DNA of 64,000 nt from Rufibacter hautae (GCF_008271695.1 NZ_VKKY01000001.1:1482589-1546588); one strand, 5' to 3'. Numbered from the stretch's first letter, positions 35,397-45,057 are shown. Numbers and translations are program-made. Notes: generated from the sequence alone by a model not told the origin.

Positions 35397-37021
35397 AAGG
35401 CATCAAGAGCCTTGCTTGGCATCCCTTTCTGGGGAGCTTATTCCCCGTACTTTTCCTTTTTGCTTACAACAGCAGCTACATTCCTTTTTCCGAACTCCTG
35501 ATCCCTACGCTGGCAGTTCTCTTTTCGTCCGTGCTTCTCCTATTTACGGCCAAACTGTTCCTCCCCACATGGCAGAAAGCCGGTATTCTGGTAAGCACTT
35601 GGTGGCTTCTCTTCTTCTCCTATCAAGCACAAAGAGTGCAAATTATGAGTTGGTTTGGGGAAGCAAGCGCACGTCATTCCTATGTACTCTCAGTTAACCT
35701 GCTGCTTTTGTTAGCTATATTTTTAATCCTTAGAAAAAGCAAAAGCTCTCTTTACCCGCTTTCCAGAATCCTTAATGTGTTCGCTGGCATCCTCGTTATA
35801 TTTCCGGTAAGTCAGATTCTATATTTTCAGGGTAGCCATTTGGTTTCAAAGGCATCTATCCAACCCATAAATCAGCGTAAAATTCAAGGACTGGGAACAA
35901 GACCAAGCCAGAGACCAGACATCGTTTACATCATTTTGGATGGTTTTGGCAGGCCCGATAACTTACAGAAAAGCTATAACATAGATCTTGAGGAGTTCAC
36001 TAAATTTCTAAAAGCTGAAGGCTTTCTTCTACCTAACCAAAGCAGTGCTAATTATGCTCGTACGGCCGCCTCTCTGGCCTCTTCCCTAAACTTCGACTAT
36101 CTCCAGAACCTACCCGGGTATCACCCTAAACTCACCTACCTGGATCTCCATAAAATCACAGAAGAAGCCACGGTATTACGTTTGCTTAGGAAAGAGCAGT
36201 ACCAGTTATTTGGCTTTGCCACAGGTTTTGGAAATGCGGAGCTCACCAAACTTGCCACATACCTTTCCCCCTTCACCCAACCATCACCGCTGAGGGAAAT
36301 GCTTTTTTCTATGTCTCCTTTACAGATCATAGAAGAAAACGCTATGCTATACAGACAATATGTTGATCTTAAGACCAAGTTATTTCACTACAAAGAAGCT
36401 CCTGCAGACAAGGGGAAACGCCATTATGAGTTAATTCAATTTGCCTTGGACAATGTGCCTCACTATGTGGGATTAGAGAACCCTTCCTTCGTGTTTGCCG
36501 ACATCTTTGTGGGTCACCCTCCGTTTGTCTTCAATGAGCAGGGCAACTATCAGAAACCAACCTCAAAGCAGGAAAACTTTATTGCAGACGGAAGCGATCT
36601 TATTCCCTCTTACCCCGGCGGGAAAGAAGCATATATGCAACAGTACAGATCCCAACTCCTTTTTCTAAACAAAAGGATCATGACCTTGGTAGAGCGCATA
36701 AAACAACAGGCAAAAAGGCCCACCATCATTATTCTGCAAGGCGACCATGGCCCAGGCGCCAACTTTCACCAAGAAGATGCCACAAAGTCCAACCTCAGGG
36801 AACGATTTGCCATCTTTAACGCCATTTACCTTTCAGGCAAAAACGCCCCTCCTCTTCCAACAGATTTAACCCCAGTAAATACCTTCCGAATTCTTCTAAA
36901 TCAGTATTTTCAGACGAAACTACCCCTTCTTCCAAACCGACAGTTCTACTCTCCGGGAAATGAGCCAGGTAGATTTACAGAGGTCACCCAAATTCTTCAA
37001 AAGAAAGAGAATCCACTTTAA
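35393..37021 (+). CDS. Membrane protein with periplasmic sulfatase/LTA-synthase-like domain
   Basis: A 542-residue protein with four or five N-terminal transmembrane helices (about 8-150) and a large periplasmic domain of the alkaline-phosphatase superfamily. Metal-site candidates: Asp183 in YIILDGFGRPD, nucleophile Thr224 in YARTAASLASSLN, Asp451-His452 in LQGDHGPG. The Thr nucleophile points to phosphoglycerol- or phosphoethanolamine-transferase-like chemistry or an unknown phosphodiester/sulfate reaction rather than a formylglycine sulfatase. It overlaps the methyltransferase by four bases. It probably modifies a lipid-linked glycan at the outer face of the inner membrane (inference). Confidence 0.78.
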   Translation: MKGIKSLAWHPFLGSLFPVLFLFAYNSSYIPFSELLIPTLAVLFSSVLLLFTAKLFLPTWQKAGILVSTWWLLFFSYQAQRVQIMSWFGEASARHSYVLSVNLLLLLAIFLILRKSKSSLYPLSRILNVFAGILVIFPVSQILYFQGSHLVSKASIQPINQRKIQGLGTRPSQRPDIVYIILDGFGRPDNLQKSYNIDLEEFTKFLKAEGFLLPNQSSANYARTAASLASSLNFDYLQNLPGYHPKLTYLDLHKITEEATVLRLLRKEQYQLFGFATGFGNAELTKLATYLSPFTQPSPLREMLFSMSPLQIIEENAMLYRQYVDLKTKLFHYKEAPADKGKRHYELIQFALDNVPHYVGLENPSFVFADIFVGHPPFVFNEQGNYQKPTSKQENFIADGSDLIPSYPGGKEAYMQQYRSQLLFLNKRIMTLVERIKQQAKRPTIIILQGDHGPGANFHQEDATKSNLRERFAIFNAIYLSGKNAPPLPTDLTPVNTFRILLNQYFQTKLPLLPNRQFYSPGNEPGRFTEVTQILQKKENPL

Positions 37022-37043
37022 GCCCGTTTTACAAAAAACAGGC
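37022..37043. repeat. Nested-palindrome core between convergent genes
   Basis: GCCCGTTTT (37022-37030) and AAAACAGGC (37035-37043) pair at 8 of 9 positions around ACAA. It begins one base after the sulfatase stop and ends 10 bases before the MurF-Alr stop, serving both convergent 3' ends. Confidence 0.75.
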
Positions 37044-37052
37044 CCTCAATGA

Positions 37053-39524
37053 CTATTCATTAAAAAACACCCGCTTTACCCGCGTACTCACGTTAGTCAA
37101 AAGCTCATAGGGAATCGTTCCGATGCGGGCAGACAGTTCCGTGAGCGGCAATTCCGCACCAAAAATCAGCACCTCGTCGCCAGCCCGCACATCCAGGCCG
37201 GTGACGTCTACCATACACATGTCCATGCACACGTTCCCAATGATAGGCGCGCGCTGCCCATTGATGAGCACCTCGCCCACGCCATTTCCGAAGCGGCGGT
37301 CGTAGCCGTCGGCGTAGCCAATGGCGATGGTAGCGGTTTGCTTCTCGACCTCGGCAATGCCGCGGCGGCTATAGCCCACGGTTTCACCGGCTTTGATGGA
37401 TTTCACCTGCGAAACGGTGGTTTTGAGCTGTCCTACCGTCTGCAGGCTGCTTTGCTCTTGTCCCGCGGCCTCAATGCCGTAAAGGCCAATTCCCAGACGC
37501 ACCATGTCAAAGGCAGCCTCCTCCCCAAAACGCACGATGCCGGCGGAGTTGAGGATGTGTTTGGTCACAGCGTAACCCAGTCCTTTTTCCACGGTGGTGG
37601 CCATCTGCCGGAAATTGGAAATCTGCTCACGGGAGAAATCATTGTACAAGGCCTCATCGGCGCCAGCCAGGTGACTGAAGACGCTTTGTACGCGTACGTG
37701 CGGCATTTGGTCCAGCACTTCCAGGGCTTCGGTCAGTTCTGCGGCGTCAAACCCCAGGCGGTGCATGCCGGTATCCAGCTTCAGGTGGATACGGGGCGTT
37801 TTGCGGCTGTTTTTGGGAAAGTAGTCCAGAAACCGGTGCAGCAGGTCCGGGGAGTAGATTTCGGGCTCCAAGCTGTACTGCTGCATCTTCAGGAAACTGT
37901 CGGGGCTGGGGTTCATGACCATGATGGGCAGCGTGATACCATGCTCCCGCAGGGCAATGCCTTCATCGGCGTACGCCACGGCCAGGTAATCCACGCGGTG
38001 GAACTGCAGCAGGTTGGCGATCTCGTAAGCACCCGCGCCGTAGGCGAAAGCTTTCACCATGACCATGATCTTAACTTGGGTCGGCAGCTTGGCGCGGTAG
38101 AAGTTGAGGTTGTGCACCAGCGCATCCAGGTTCACCTCCAGTTTGGTGCCGTGGATCTGCTGCTGCAGGGCGGCCACGATCTTCTCGAACTGGAACACCC
38201 GTGCGCCTTTCACCAAGATGGTTTCCTGCCGGAAGGTCTCGGAGCGGAGCTGGCCCAGAAAGGAATCAGTGCCCAAGTAAAACTCGCTCCCGGCGGGGAA
38301 AAGGTCTTGGTGGCGGGTGATGATGTCCCCGATACCAATGACGCGGTCCACGCCACGGGCTTTTATTTCCTGCGCTACCTGCTGGTATAGGGCATGCTCC
38401 TCCACTCCGGCTTCCAAGAGATCAGAGACGATGAGCGTTTTGCGGCCCCGGCGGGCCTGCTGACCCAGCACATCCAGCGCGATGCGCAGACCGGCCAGAT
38501 CGTTATTATAGGTATCATCGATGACGTAACAGCCGTTGATGGCCTCCTTCCGCTCCAGGCGCATGGCCACGGGGTGCAGGCGCTCAAAGCGACTCGCCAG
38601 TTCCTCGGGCTTCACGCCCACGTACAGCAGCACCGCCAGGCAATGGAGCGCGTTCTCCAGCGAGGCCTCATCCGAGAAAGGAAGCGTGAGGTCCTGGCCT
38701 TTGCCATCGTAGCGGAATCGGACTTTGGTTTTGCCGTGGTGCATCTCCAGCACTTTCAACTGCACCTGCGCCGCGGGGTGCTCATGGGTGCTCCAGGCAA
38801 AGGTTTGCAGACCGGCCTCCTGGATGGCTTCATAGACGGCGGGCTGATCGGCGCAGAAGATAAGCTTCTCCACGTGGGCAAACAGTTTCAGCTTTTCCTG
38901 CAGTTTCTGAGTTGAGGAGGAAAAGCCTTCATCGTGCGCCGACCCCAGGTTGGTGAACACGCCAATGGTGGGCTGCAGCACGCTGGCCAGGTGCTCCATC
39001 TCGCCGGGGAGGGAAATTCCGGCCTCAAACACCCCTATGGAATGACTTTCGTTGATCTGCCACACCGAAAGCGGTACCCCGATCTGGGAGTTATAGCTGC
39101 GGGGGCTTTTGACCACCCGCTCAGAGGCGCTCAACAGCTGCGCCAGCCACTCCTTGACAATGGTTTTGCCGTTGCTCCCCGTAATCCCGATGACTGGTAT
39201 ATTGAATTTTCGACGATGATAGGCCGCCAATCGCTGCAAGGCATGAACGCTGTTGCTCACCAGCAGCACGTTGGCCTCTGGATAGGTAGACAGGTCCATA
39301 AGCCCCGAGGCGTCTTCCACCACAAACTGCCGCACGCCGGCAGCGTACAGCTCGGGCAGGTATTGGTGCCCGTCATGGAATTCCCCCCTGATGGCGAAGA
39401 ACACCGAGGACACGGCATTAGCTATTTTGCGGCTATCGGTGAGCAGGTGCTGGACGGGATAGGTGCCATTGCACTGCACCAACATGCCGCCCACCACCTG
39501 GGCAATTTCTTTGAAAGTAAACAT
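37053..39524 (-). CDS. Fusion of UDP-MurNAc-tripeptide:D-Ala-D-Ala ligase (MurF) and alanine racemase
   Basis: An 823-residue bifunctional enzyme for peptidoglycan precursors. Residues about 1-445 are MurF: ATP loop GITGSNGKTIVKEWL near 112, GVFEAGISLPGEME, VIDDTYNNDLAGL. Residues about 455-823 are alanine racemase: PLP lysine in MVMVKAFAYGAG, catalytic Tyr in GETVGYSRRG, substrate-site VCMDMCMVDVTG. It joins D-Ala supply to D-Ala-D-Ala attachment; the fusion is common in Bacteroidota. The start MFTFKEIAQVVGG (39524) lies just inside the predicted promoter, while an earlier ATG at 39572 lies upstream of it. Confidence 0.95.
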   Translation of the reverse strand: MFTFKEIAQVVGGMLVQCNGTYPVQHLLTDSRKIANAVSSVFFAIRGEFHDGHQYLPELYAAGVRQFVVEDASGLMDLSTYPEANVLLVSNSVHALQRLAAYHRRKFNIPVIGITGSNGKTIVKEWLAQLLSASERVVKSPRSYNSQIGVPLSVWQINESHSIGVFEAGISLPGEMEHLASVLQPTIGVFTNLGSAHDEGFSSSTQKLQEKLKLFAHVEKLIFCADQPAVYEAIQEAGLQTFAWSTHEHPAAQVQLKVLEMHHGKTKVRFRYDGKGQDLTLPFSDEASLENALHCLAVLLYVGVKPEELASRFERLHPVAMRLERKEAINGCYVIDDTYNNDLAGLRIALDVLGQQARRGRKTLIVSDLLEAGVEEHALYQQVAQEIKARGVDRVIGIGDIITRHQDLFPAGSEFYLGTDSFLGQLRSETFRQETILVKGARVFQFEKIVAALQQQIHGTKLEVNLDALVHNLNFYRAKLPTQVKIMVMVKAFAYGAGAYEIANLLQFHRVDYLAVAYADEGIALREHGITLPIMVMNPSPDSFLKMQQYSLEPEIYSPDLLHRFLDYFPKNSRKTPRIHLKLDTGMHRLGFDAAELTEALEVLDQMPHVRVQSVFSHLAGADEALYNDFSREQISNFRQMATTVEKGLGYAVTKHILNSAGIVRFGEEAAFDMVRLGIGLYGIEAAGQEQSSLQTVGQLKTTVSQVKSIKAGETVGYSRRGIAEVEKQTATIAIGYADGYDRRFGNGVGEVLINGQRAPIIGNVCMDMCMVDVTGLDVRAGDEVLIFGAELPLTELSARIGTIPYELLTNVSTRVKRVFFNE

Positions 39525-39543
39525 GACGCGGTTATCTGTTATC

Positions 39544-39573
39544 CAAATATACAACAGAAGGCATACCGCCAAA
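39544..39573 (-). promoter_or_regulatory. Promoter of murF-alr
   Basis: Minus-strand TATATTTG (39544-39551) is an exact -7 element, with TTTG at 39570-39573 as -33 (18-base spacer). Predicted start about 39538, so the leader is only about 14 bases. It decides the gene start at 39524. Confidence 0.65.
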
Positions 39574-39741
39574 CACCCTCCTGTTTATTGCTGCCGCCGG
39601 CCAAAGAATCCGTTTTGAAGCCGATTTTCAAAAAAGGACGTTAAAATAGCCGGAACCCGCCCAGGACCTTCGTTATTGCCAAACACAAGGGATGTTTTGG
39701 GCAGAAATAGCTGCGTATTAGGCAGTACGCGGAGCAAGGGC

Positions 39742-39749
39742 TACCTTTG
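39742..39749 (+). promoter_or_regulatory. Promoter -7 element for the RarD-like transporter
   Basis: TACCTTTG matches TAnnTTTG. Its last base is the first base of an in-frame GTG at 39749, which therefore cannot be the start. The GTG at 39770 is preferred. Confidence 0.5.
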
Positions 39750-39769
39750 TGCTCCTGAAAAAAATTACC

Positions 39770-40675
39770 GTGAAATTCAATCGTTACCACATAGCTGCCG
39801 TCAGCGCCTTTCTTATCTGGGGATTTATCCCGTTTCCGCTTAAAGCTTTATCTGGTTTTCCCAGCAGCCAAATCCTTTACTTCCGCATTCTGGTAGCGGT
39901 ACTCACCTTGTTGCTCATCTCCGGTACTACCCGCCGCGAGCAGTGGCGCCAGACGTTTCATAGGTTCAAAGAAAACGGGCCCATAGAAAAGCGGAGGTTC
40001 ATTCTATACACCTTGCTGGGCGGGGCGCTACTCACCATCAATTGGCTGGCGTTCATCTACGTGGTAAACCACGTGGACATCCAGACAGGCTCTTTCTCCT
40101 ATCTGCTTTGCCCTATCCTTACGGCCACGCTGGGCTTCCTGATTCTGCATGAGCACCTGCGGGTGCACCAGTGGGTTTCGGTCGGACTGAGTCTGATGAG
40201 CTGTCTTCTGGTGGGCACGGATTCTATCTATAACCTGCTGTTCAGTTTGCTCATCGCCTTCTCTTACGCCTTCTACCTCATTACCCAGCGCCTGCTCAAG
40301 GACTACGATAAAATTGTTTTGCTCACATTACAGTTACTGCTGGCCTTCATGTTCATCGGGCCCAGTTATCCGTGGTTTGTGGGGCAGGAGGCGCAGCCTA
40401 TTACGGGTCATTTTGTGGGACAGATTGTGCTGCTGAGCTGGCTATTCACTGTAATTCCGTTGTTTTTGAACCTGTATGCGCTCAAAGAACTGAAATCGGC
40501 TACGGTTGGCGTGCTCATGTATCTCAACCCCATCATCAACTTCACCATGGCATTCCTGTATTTCGGCGAGGTCACGAGCCAGCAGAAAATTCTAGCTTAT
40601 TTGGTAATTTTCGCCTCGGTGATCTTGTACAACTTACCCATCGGGAAGAAAAAAGGAATACCCGCTTCTGCCTAG
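39770..40675 (+). CDS. EamA/RarD-family transporter
   Basis: A 301-residue inner-membrane protein with ten hydrophobic segments, in the drug/metabolite transporter superfamily. It opens VKFNRYHIAAVSAFLIWGFIPFPLKAL, typical of the RarD branch, and has the duplicated EamA architecture (helices about 5-150 and 155-290) with KSATVGVLMYLNPIINF in the second half. Start assigned to the GTG at 39770 because an upstream GTG overlaps the promoter. Substrate unknown. Confidence 0.82.
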   Translation: MKFNRYHIAAVSAFLIWGFIPFPLKALSGFPSSQILYFRILVAVLTLLLISGTTRREQWRQTFHRFKENGPIEKRRFILYTLLGGALLTINWLAFIYVVNHVDIQTGSFSYLLCPILTATLGFLILHEHLRVHQWVSVGLSLMSCLLVGTDSIYNLLFSLLIAFSYAFYLITQRLLKDYDKIVLLTLQLLLAFMFIGPSYPWFVGQEAQPITGHFVGQIVLLSWLFTVIPLFLNLYALKELKSATVGVLMYLNPIINFTMAFLYFGEVTSQQKILAYLVIFASVILYNLPIGKKKGIPASA

Positions 40676-40689
40676 GTTTGGGCGTCATG

Positions 40690-40708
40690 CAACCTTCGGG
40701 GTTGTTTT
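40690..40708 (+). terminator. Hairpin after the RarD-like gene
   Basis: CAACC pairs with GGTTG around TTCGG, followed by TTTTC. It is 14 bases after the stop, fitting a short terminator. A similar palindrome is common as a dispersed element in related genomes as I recall, so it could be REP-like instead. Confidence 0.5.
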
Positions 40709-40760
40709 CGGCTCTTGTGTATAGATAAGGCAATGTAGCCTCACCTAGTGAACACATGTT

Positions 40761-41216
40761 ATGAAAAGCATTTGGTATTTGGCATTGACGGGCCTGCTGC
40801 TCACAGGCTGTGCCCAAACAGAAAACCTGACCTCCACGGAGGAAGCCGTCTTTACCCAGGGAGCCAACCTGACGCTACAGCTGCAAAAGCCCGTGGCTAT
40901 TGGTGACCTCACGCTTAATCTGCAAAAGGTAGACGAGAGCCGCTGCCCCATCAATGCCAATTGCGTCAGGGCGGGATCTGCCATCACCTATCTGCAGCTG
41001 CAGGATACCCGAGGCAATAGCACCACCAAGGTTCTGTACCTGGGAGATCCGCTCACGGTGCCCGATAACCGGGGCTTCCGAGACGCCGATACGGTCAACG
41101 CTACTTTGGGCAGTAAAACCTACCGCCTGATTCTAACCGAGGTTCTGCCGTTCCCTAACACCACAGACCAGAATCCGCCAGAGAAAACCGCCAAGGTATC
41201 GGTGACAGCCTTATAA
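40761..41216 (+). CDS. Lipoprotein with SRCP...C...AG motif (first paralogue)
   Basis: A 151-residue lipoprotein: lipobox LTGC puts the lipidated Cys at 17. The body has KPVAIGDLTLNLQKVDESRCP, then NCVRAGSAITYLQLQD, with a Cys pair likely forming a disulfide, and ends PPEKTAKVSVTAL. The motif DSRCPxxxxCxxAG recurs in small Bacteroidota secreted proteins with no known role. A closely related paralogue lies at 46725-47189, on the other side of the SusC/SusD pair. A strong terminator follows. Confidence 0.75.
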   Translation: MKSIWYLALTGLLLTGCAQTENLTSTEEAVFTQGANLTLQLQKPVAIGDLTLNLQKVDESRCPINANCVRAGSAITYLQLQDTRGNSTTKVLYLGDPLTVPDNRGFRDADTVNATLGSKTYRLILTEVLPFPNTTDQNPPEKTAKVSVTAL

Positions 41217-41243
41217 ACTTTGATTTTTTTGAAGGGAAGCGAG

Positions 41244-41274
41244 CCCGCGGCGAAAGCTGCGGGTTTCGTTTTTT
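41244..41274 (+). terminator. Intrinsic terminator after the first lipoprotein
   Basis: CCCGC-G-GC closes on a GAAA tetraloop with GC-T-GCGGG, followed by TTTCGTTTTTT. The remainder of the 757-base gap up to 41973 is A/T-rich and shows one palindrome copy (41281-41334) but no gene I can support; it probably holds regulation for susC. Confidence 0.82.
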
Positions 41275-41280
41275 ATGCCC

Positions 41281-41334
41281 GTTCCTGTTTAGGGTTCTGA
41301 CCCACATTTTGTAAAAACAGCCTCAAAACAGAAC
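41281..41334. repeat. Nested-palindrome repeat, copy after the first lipoprotein
   Basis: GTTCCTGTTT (41281-41290) and AAACAGAAC (41326-41334) pair over 9 bp with one bulged C. A small GGGT/ACCC hairpin lies inside. Confidence 0.6.
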
Positions 41335-41973
41335 AAGGATAACCCAGTAAGAATACATCTCACACCTTCACACTTGGCAGCAGTTCTACATTGCAAACAT
41401 GATGCTGTAAACTGAATTCCCTCCTTGTCTTTTTTCTCTTATCCGCTTTAGAACTGTTATTCAGAAATGAGACCTAAAACATTGGTTCATCTCAGCTCCT
41501 CTTTGCCAAGGGCCTGCTTGGTTTATGACCTAAGCCTTCAATAATCGCTTGAGATATTCTCTTTCTTCGGCTCCGAATCTAAGATGTAACCCTCTCTTTG
41601 AAATCCATAGTCCAAAATCACCTTGAAAGTTGGCTTGAAGCTTATGTAAGGTACCAATTTGCCCAATACATCATAGGCTAAAAAGTGGGATAAGATGTTA
41701 ACAAAAGAGGATTTGCAGCTTAAAATTATAGATTCGTCAATAATACACTTAAAAAAACTTCAATTTTTAACAGAAATATATTTTCACCCCTAATGAATTA
41801 CAAAAGTGCGTTTTTTGGGCGTTTTAGGCCCTTTTTTATTAATCTGATGTAGTGCTTTCGCAACTCCTCCCCAGACTTGATGTATTAGTGTTGTAGTAGA
41901 TATTTCACTAATAATTTGCCAATATATTATATTAGACGCTTGAAAATCGATGTTTATTAACGAAAACGCATTT

Positions 41974-44900
41974 ATGAAGAAAAACCTACTCATCTTTCTG
42001 CTCCTACATTTATGTGGGGTAGCGTTTGCTCAATCCACTATATCTGGCCGGATAACTTCCAGCAAGGGTGGTGAGCCTCTACCAGGTGTAAGCGTGGTAG
42101 TAAAGGGTACTACAGTGGGTACAACCTCTGATGTTTCTGGTAACTATCAGTTGCAAGCCCCCGCTAACGCCACCACGCTGGTGGTTAGTTTTATTGGATA
42201 CGTAAGTCAGGAATTGCCTATCAGTGGCCGCACTACTATTAACGTAGGTCTGCAGGAAGACCAGCAGGCTTTGGAAGAAGTAGTGGTAGTAGGTTATGGA
42301 ACCCAACAAAAGAGTTTAGTGACCGGGGCCATTTCTTCTGTGAAGGCAGAGGAGATTGCCACGGTATCATCCAGCCGGGTAGAGCAGGCCTTACAGGGCC
42401 GCACTGCCGGCGTTACAGTATTACCTGCTTCAGGTTCTCCGGGCAGCGGGATGCGCGTACGGGTAAGAGGAACTGGTTCAAACTCTGGTTCAGAGCCTCT
42501 TTACATTGTTGACGGCGTAAGAGCCGGGGGCATTGAATTCCTGGACCCTTCAGAGATTGCTTCCATTGAAGTACTGAAAGACGCGGCCTCAGCGGCCATC
42601 TACGGGGCTGAAGGTGCCAACGGGGTAGTGATCATCACCACCAAAACCGGTAAAGTCAATACCTCAGAGATCAGCTATGCTTTCCAGTACGGCAGACAAT
42701 CGGTGGGCAGAATGATGGACATGATGAATCCACAGCAGTATCAGCAGTATCTGGAGGAGTCTAACAGCCCAGGCAGACCTACAGCTGCCGAAGCCGCAGC
42801 TGCTGGAGCCGGTACTAACTGGTTTGATGAAATATTCCAGACGGCGCCTCAGCAACACCACTCTATCAACTTCAGCGGAGGATCAGAGAAATCCAGCTTC
42901 TTGGTAGGCGGTAACTTCTTTACCCAAGAAGGTATTGTGGGCGGTGACAAAGCCAAATTTGACCGCTATACCGTTCGCATCAACTCTGACCATAAGGTTA
43001 AGCCCTGGTTGAACATTGGAGAAAGATTCTCCTACTCCAACTTCAGACGTAGAGGCTTGGCAGAAAACGATGAGTTTGGCGGTTTGATCAGCAGTGCCCT
43101 TTCCTTAGACCCCTTAACCCCGGTTACTTACACCGGAGCGCTTCCGGCCCACGTGACCGCCGCCATTCAGGCTGGCCAGCCACTGGTACGGGATGAGAAC
43201 GGCAACTACTACGGTATCTCCAACTTCATCAGAGGAGAGTATGGCAACCCATTGGCCAGAATCGCTTTGGCCAGAGGCCAGACTACCCAGAACAAAGTGG
43301 TTGGTAACGTGTACGCCGACGTTGAGCCTATCAAAGGTCTGAAATTCACTTCCCGCTTCGGGATTGACGGAGCTTTCCAGAGACAGCATAACTGGACGCC
43401 TACTTTCTGGTTCTCCAGCGAAAACCTGAACTCCATTGCCAACGGCTCTGATTCTCAGAACAACTGGTTCAACCTGCAGTGGGAGAACTTCGCCACGTTC
43501 ACCAAGCAGATTGACAACCACGGCTTCACCTTGCTGGCGGGTACCTCTGCCTTGAAACGCATGTGGAATTACATTGGCGGAAGCTACTCTGGCCTCTTCA
43601 AAGAAGAAGACAAGTTCTCTTACGCAGACACTACCCCAGACGCCTTGGACCGCATAGGCAGCAATGCCAATGTGAGCACCCTGGCCTCTTACTACGGCAG
43701 ACTTTCTTATGACTACGCGGGCAAATACCTGTTGAACGCCACCGTAAGAAGAGACGGATCTTCTCTGTTTTCGCCTGAGAACGCCTGGGGTACTTTCCCA
43801 TCCATCTCTTTGGGCTGGGTTGCCTCTAACGAGGATTTCTTCCCGGAAACCAAAATCAACCATTTGAAACTACGGGCCAGCTGGGGCCAGAACGGTTCCC
43901 TTTCAAGCTCCCGCATCGGGGATTGGTTAGCTGCCGTAGGAGTTGTGGGACGTTATCCAGATGGTTCGGGCGACTACCTGGTAGGGGCCGCTCCTACTAC
44001 TCTAGCCAATCCAGACCTTACCTGGGAAACCAGTGAGCAATTGGACTTCGGTATTGATATAGGCATGTTCAACAACCGTCTGACCTTCACCGCCGATTAT
44101 TTCGACAAAAAGACCATTGACCTGATTACGCCAGGGGTTGCTCCAGGCTTTGTGGGCGCTGCGCTGCCGTTCGTGAACGGCGGTAACGTGCAGAACAAAG
44201 GATGGGAATTTGAGCTAGGCTACCGCAATGATGCCGCAGAAGCCTTCCAGTATGAGGTATCTGGAAACATTACCGCCATCAAGAATAAGGTAACTTTCCT
44301 TGACCCTAACGTGAACGAGATTCCTGGCGCCAGCATTGGAACCGGTTGGTCTGCTACCGTTTTCAAAGAAGGATACCCTATCTGGTACCTGAGAGGCTAC
44401 AAAACCGCCGGTATCTTCCAGACTCCTGAGGAAATCAGCGCGTACCTGACTTCTACCGGTATCACCGGTTACTCTCCACAACCAGGCGACCCAATTGTGG
44501 TGGACGTTAACGGTGACAAGCAAATCTCTCCGGCAGATTATGACATGATCGGCAATCCGCATCCAGATTTGATCTTCGGGGCCCGCGTGAACTTTGCTTA
44601 CAAAGGCTTTGACTTGTTGGCTTTCGTACAAGGCCAGATTGGCAATGATGTGATCTTGGGCTTCAGCCGTACAGACCGCCCTACCGCCAACAAACCGGCT
44701 TTCTTCTATGAAGACCGTTGGACCGGAGCCGGCAGCACTAACACCGGCTTCAGAGCAAGCACTACCAACGCTTATGTGTACAACAGTGACTTGATGGTGT
44801 TTGATGGTTCTTACGCCCGTGTTCGTCAGTTACAGTTAGGCTACACCCTGCCAAACTCCGTGACTGAAAGACTGAAAATGAAAAACGCCCGCGTGTACAT

Positions 44901-45045
44901 CTCTCTGGACAACTACTTCACCATTACTGACTACCCTGGCCTAGACCCAGAGGCAGGTAGCAACAACGCCAACAGCTTAGGTATTGACCGCGGTACTTAC
45001 CCAGTGCCAAGATTAGCGATGTTTGGTTTAAACTTTAATTTCTAA
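41974..45045 (+). CDS. SusC/RagA-family TonB-linked outer-membrane transporter
   Basis: A 1023-residue outer-membrane receptor that imports oligomeric nutrients using TonB energy. The start at 41974 gives a good signal peptide (ending AFAQ); an ATG eight codons earlier is less likely. A carboxypeptidase-regulatory-like domain comes first (ISGRITSSKGGEPLPGVSV), then a LEEVVVVGYGTQQKSLVTGAI TonB-box/plug signature, the plug (SSRVEQALQGRTAGV, IYGAEGANGVVIITTKTG) and a C-terminal barrel ending FGLNFNF. susD follows after 12 bases. No glycoside hydrolase or regulator is adjacent, so the substrate is open. Confidence 0.95.
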   Translation: MKKNLLIFLLLHLCGVAFAQSTISGRITSSKGGEPLPGVSVVVKGTTVGTTSDVSGNYQLQAPANATTLVVSFIGYVSQELPISGRTTINVGLQEDQQALEEVVVVGYGTQQKSLVTGAISSVKAEEIATVSSSRVEQALQGRTAGVTVLPASGSPGSGMRVRVRGTGSNSGSEPLYIVDGVRAGGIEFLDPSEIASIEVLKDAASAAIYGAEGANGVVIITTKTGKVNTSEISYAFQYGRQSVGRMMDMMNPQQYQQYLEESNSPGRPTAAEAAAAGAGTNWFDEIFQTAPQQHHSINFSGGSEKSSFLVGGNFFTQEGIVGGDKAKFDRYTVRINSDHKVKPWLNIGERFSYSNFRRRGLAENDEFGGLISSALSLDPLTPVTYTGALPAHVTAAIQAGQPLVRDENGNYYGISNFIRGEYGNPLARIALARGQTTQNKVVGNVYADVEPIKGLKFTSRFGIDGAFQRQHNWTPTFWFSSENLNSIANGSDSQNNWFNLQWENFATFTKQIDNHGFTLLAGTSALKRMWNYIGGSYSGLFKEEDKFSYADTTPDALDRIGSNANVSTLASYYGRLSYDYAGKYLLNATVRRDGSSLFSPENAWGTFPSISLGWVASNEDFFPETKINHLKLRASWGQNGSLSSSRIGDWLAAVGVVGRYPDGSGDYLVGAAPTTLANPDLTWETSEQLDFGIDIGMFNNRLTFTADYFDKKTIDLITPGVAPGFVGAALPFVNGGNVQNKGWEFELGYRNDAAEAFQYEVSGNITAIKNKVTFLDPNVNEIPGASIGTGWSATVFKEGYPIWYLRGYKTAGIFQTPEEISAYLTSTGITGYSPQPGDPIVVDVNGDKQISPADYDMIGNPHPDLIFGARVNFAYKGFDLLAFVQGQIGNDVILGFSRTDRPTANKPAFFYEDRWTGAGSTNTGFRASTTNAYVYNSDLMVFDGSYARVRQLQLGYTLPNSVTERLKMKNARVYISLDNYFTITDYPGLDPEAGSNNANSLGIDRGTYPVPRLAMFGLNFNF

Positions 45046-45057
45046 GCAACAGAATCC

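Noticed and set aside
33864-37021. Reading the cassette as an anti-phage defence system.
   Set aside because: The methyltransferase has no DNA-methylase motifs, the sulfatase-fold domain is periplasmic, and no nuclease or NTPase sensor is present; an envelope-glycan role fits better.
37338-38390. Long open frame (350 codons) on the plus strand opposite MurF-Alr.
   Set aside because: It is a codon-bias shadow: MurF-Alr has all catalytic motifs over the same bases, and the antisense product is His/Gln/Val-rich with no known family.
41850-41973. Promoter for susC, with ATAATTTG near 41909 and TTG 17 bases upstream.
   Set aside because: The -7 box lacks the leading TA and the spacing is short, so I cannot support a specific site.
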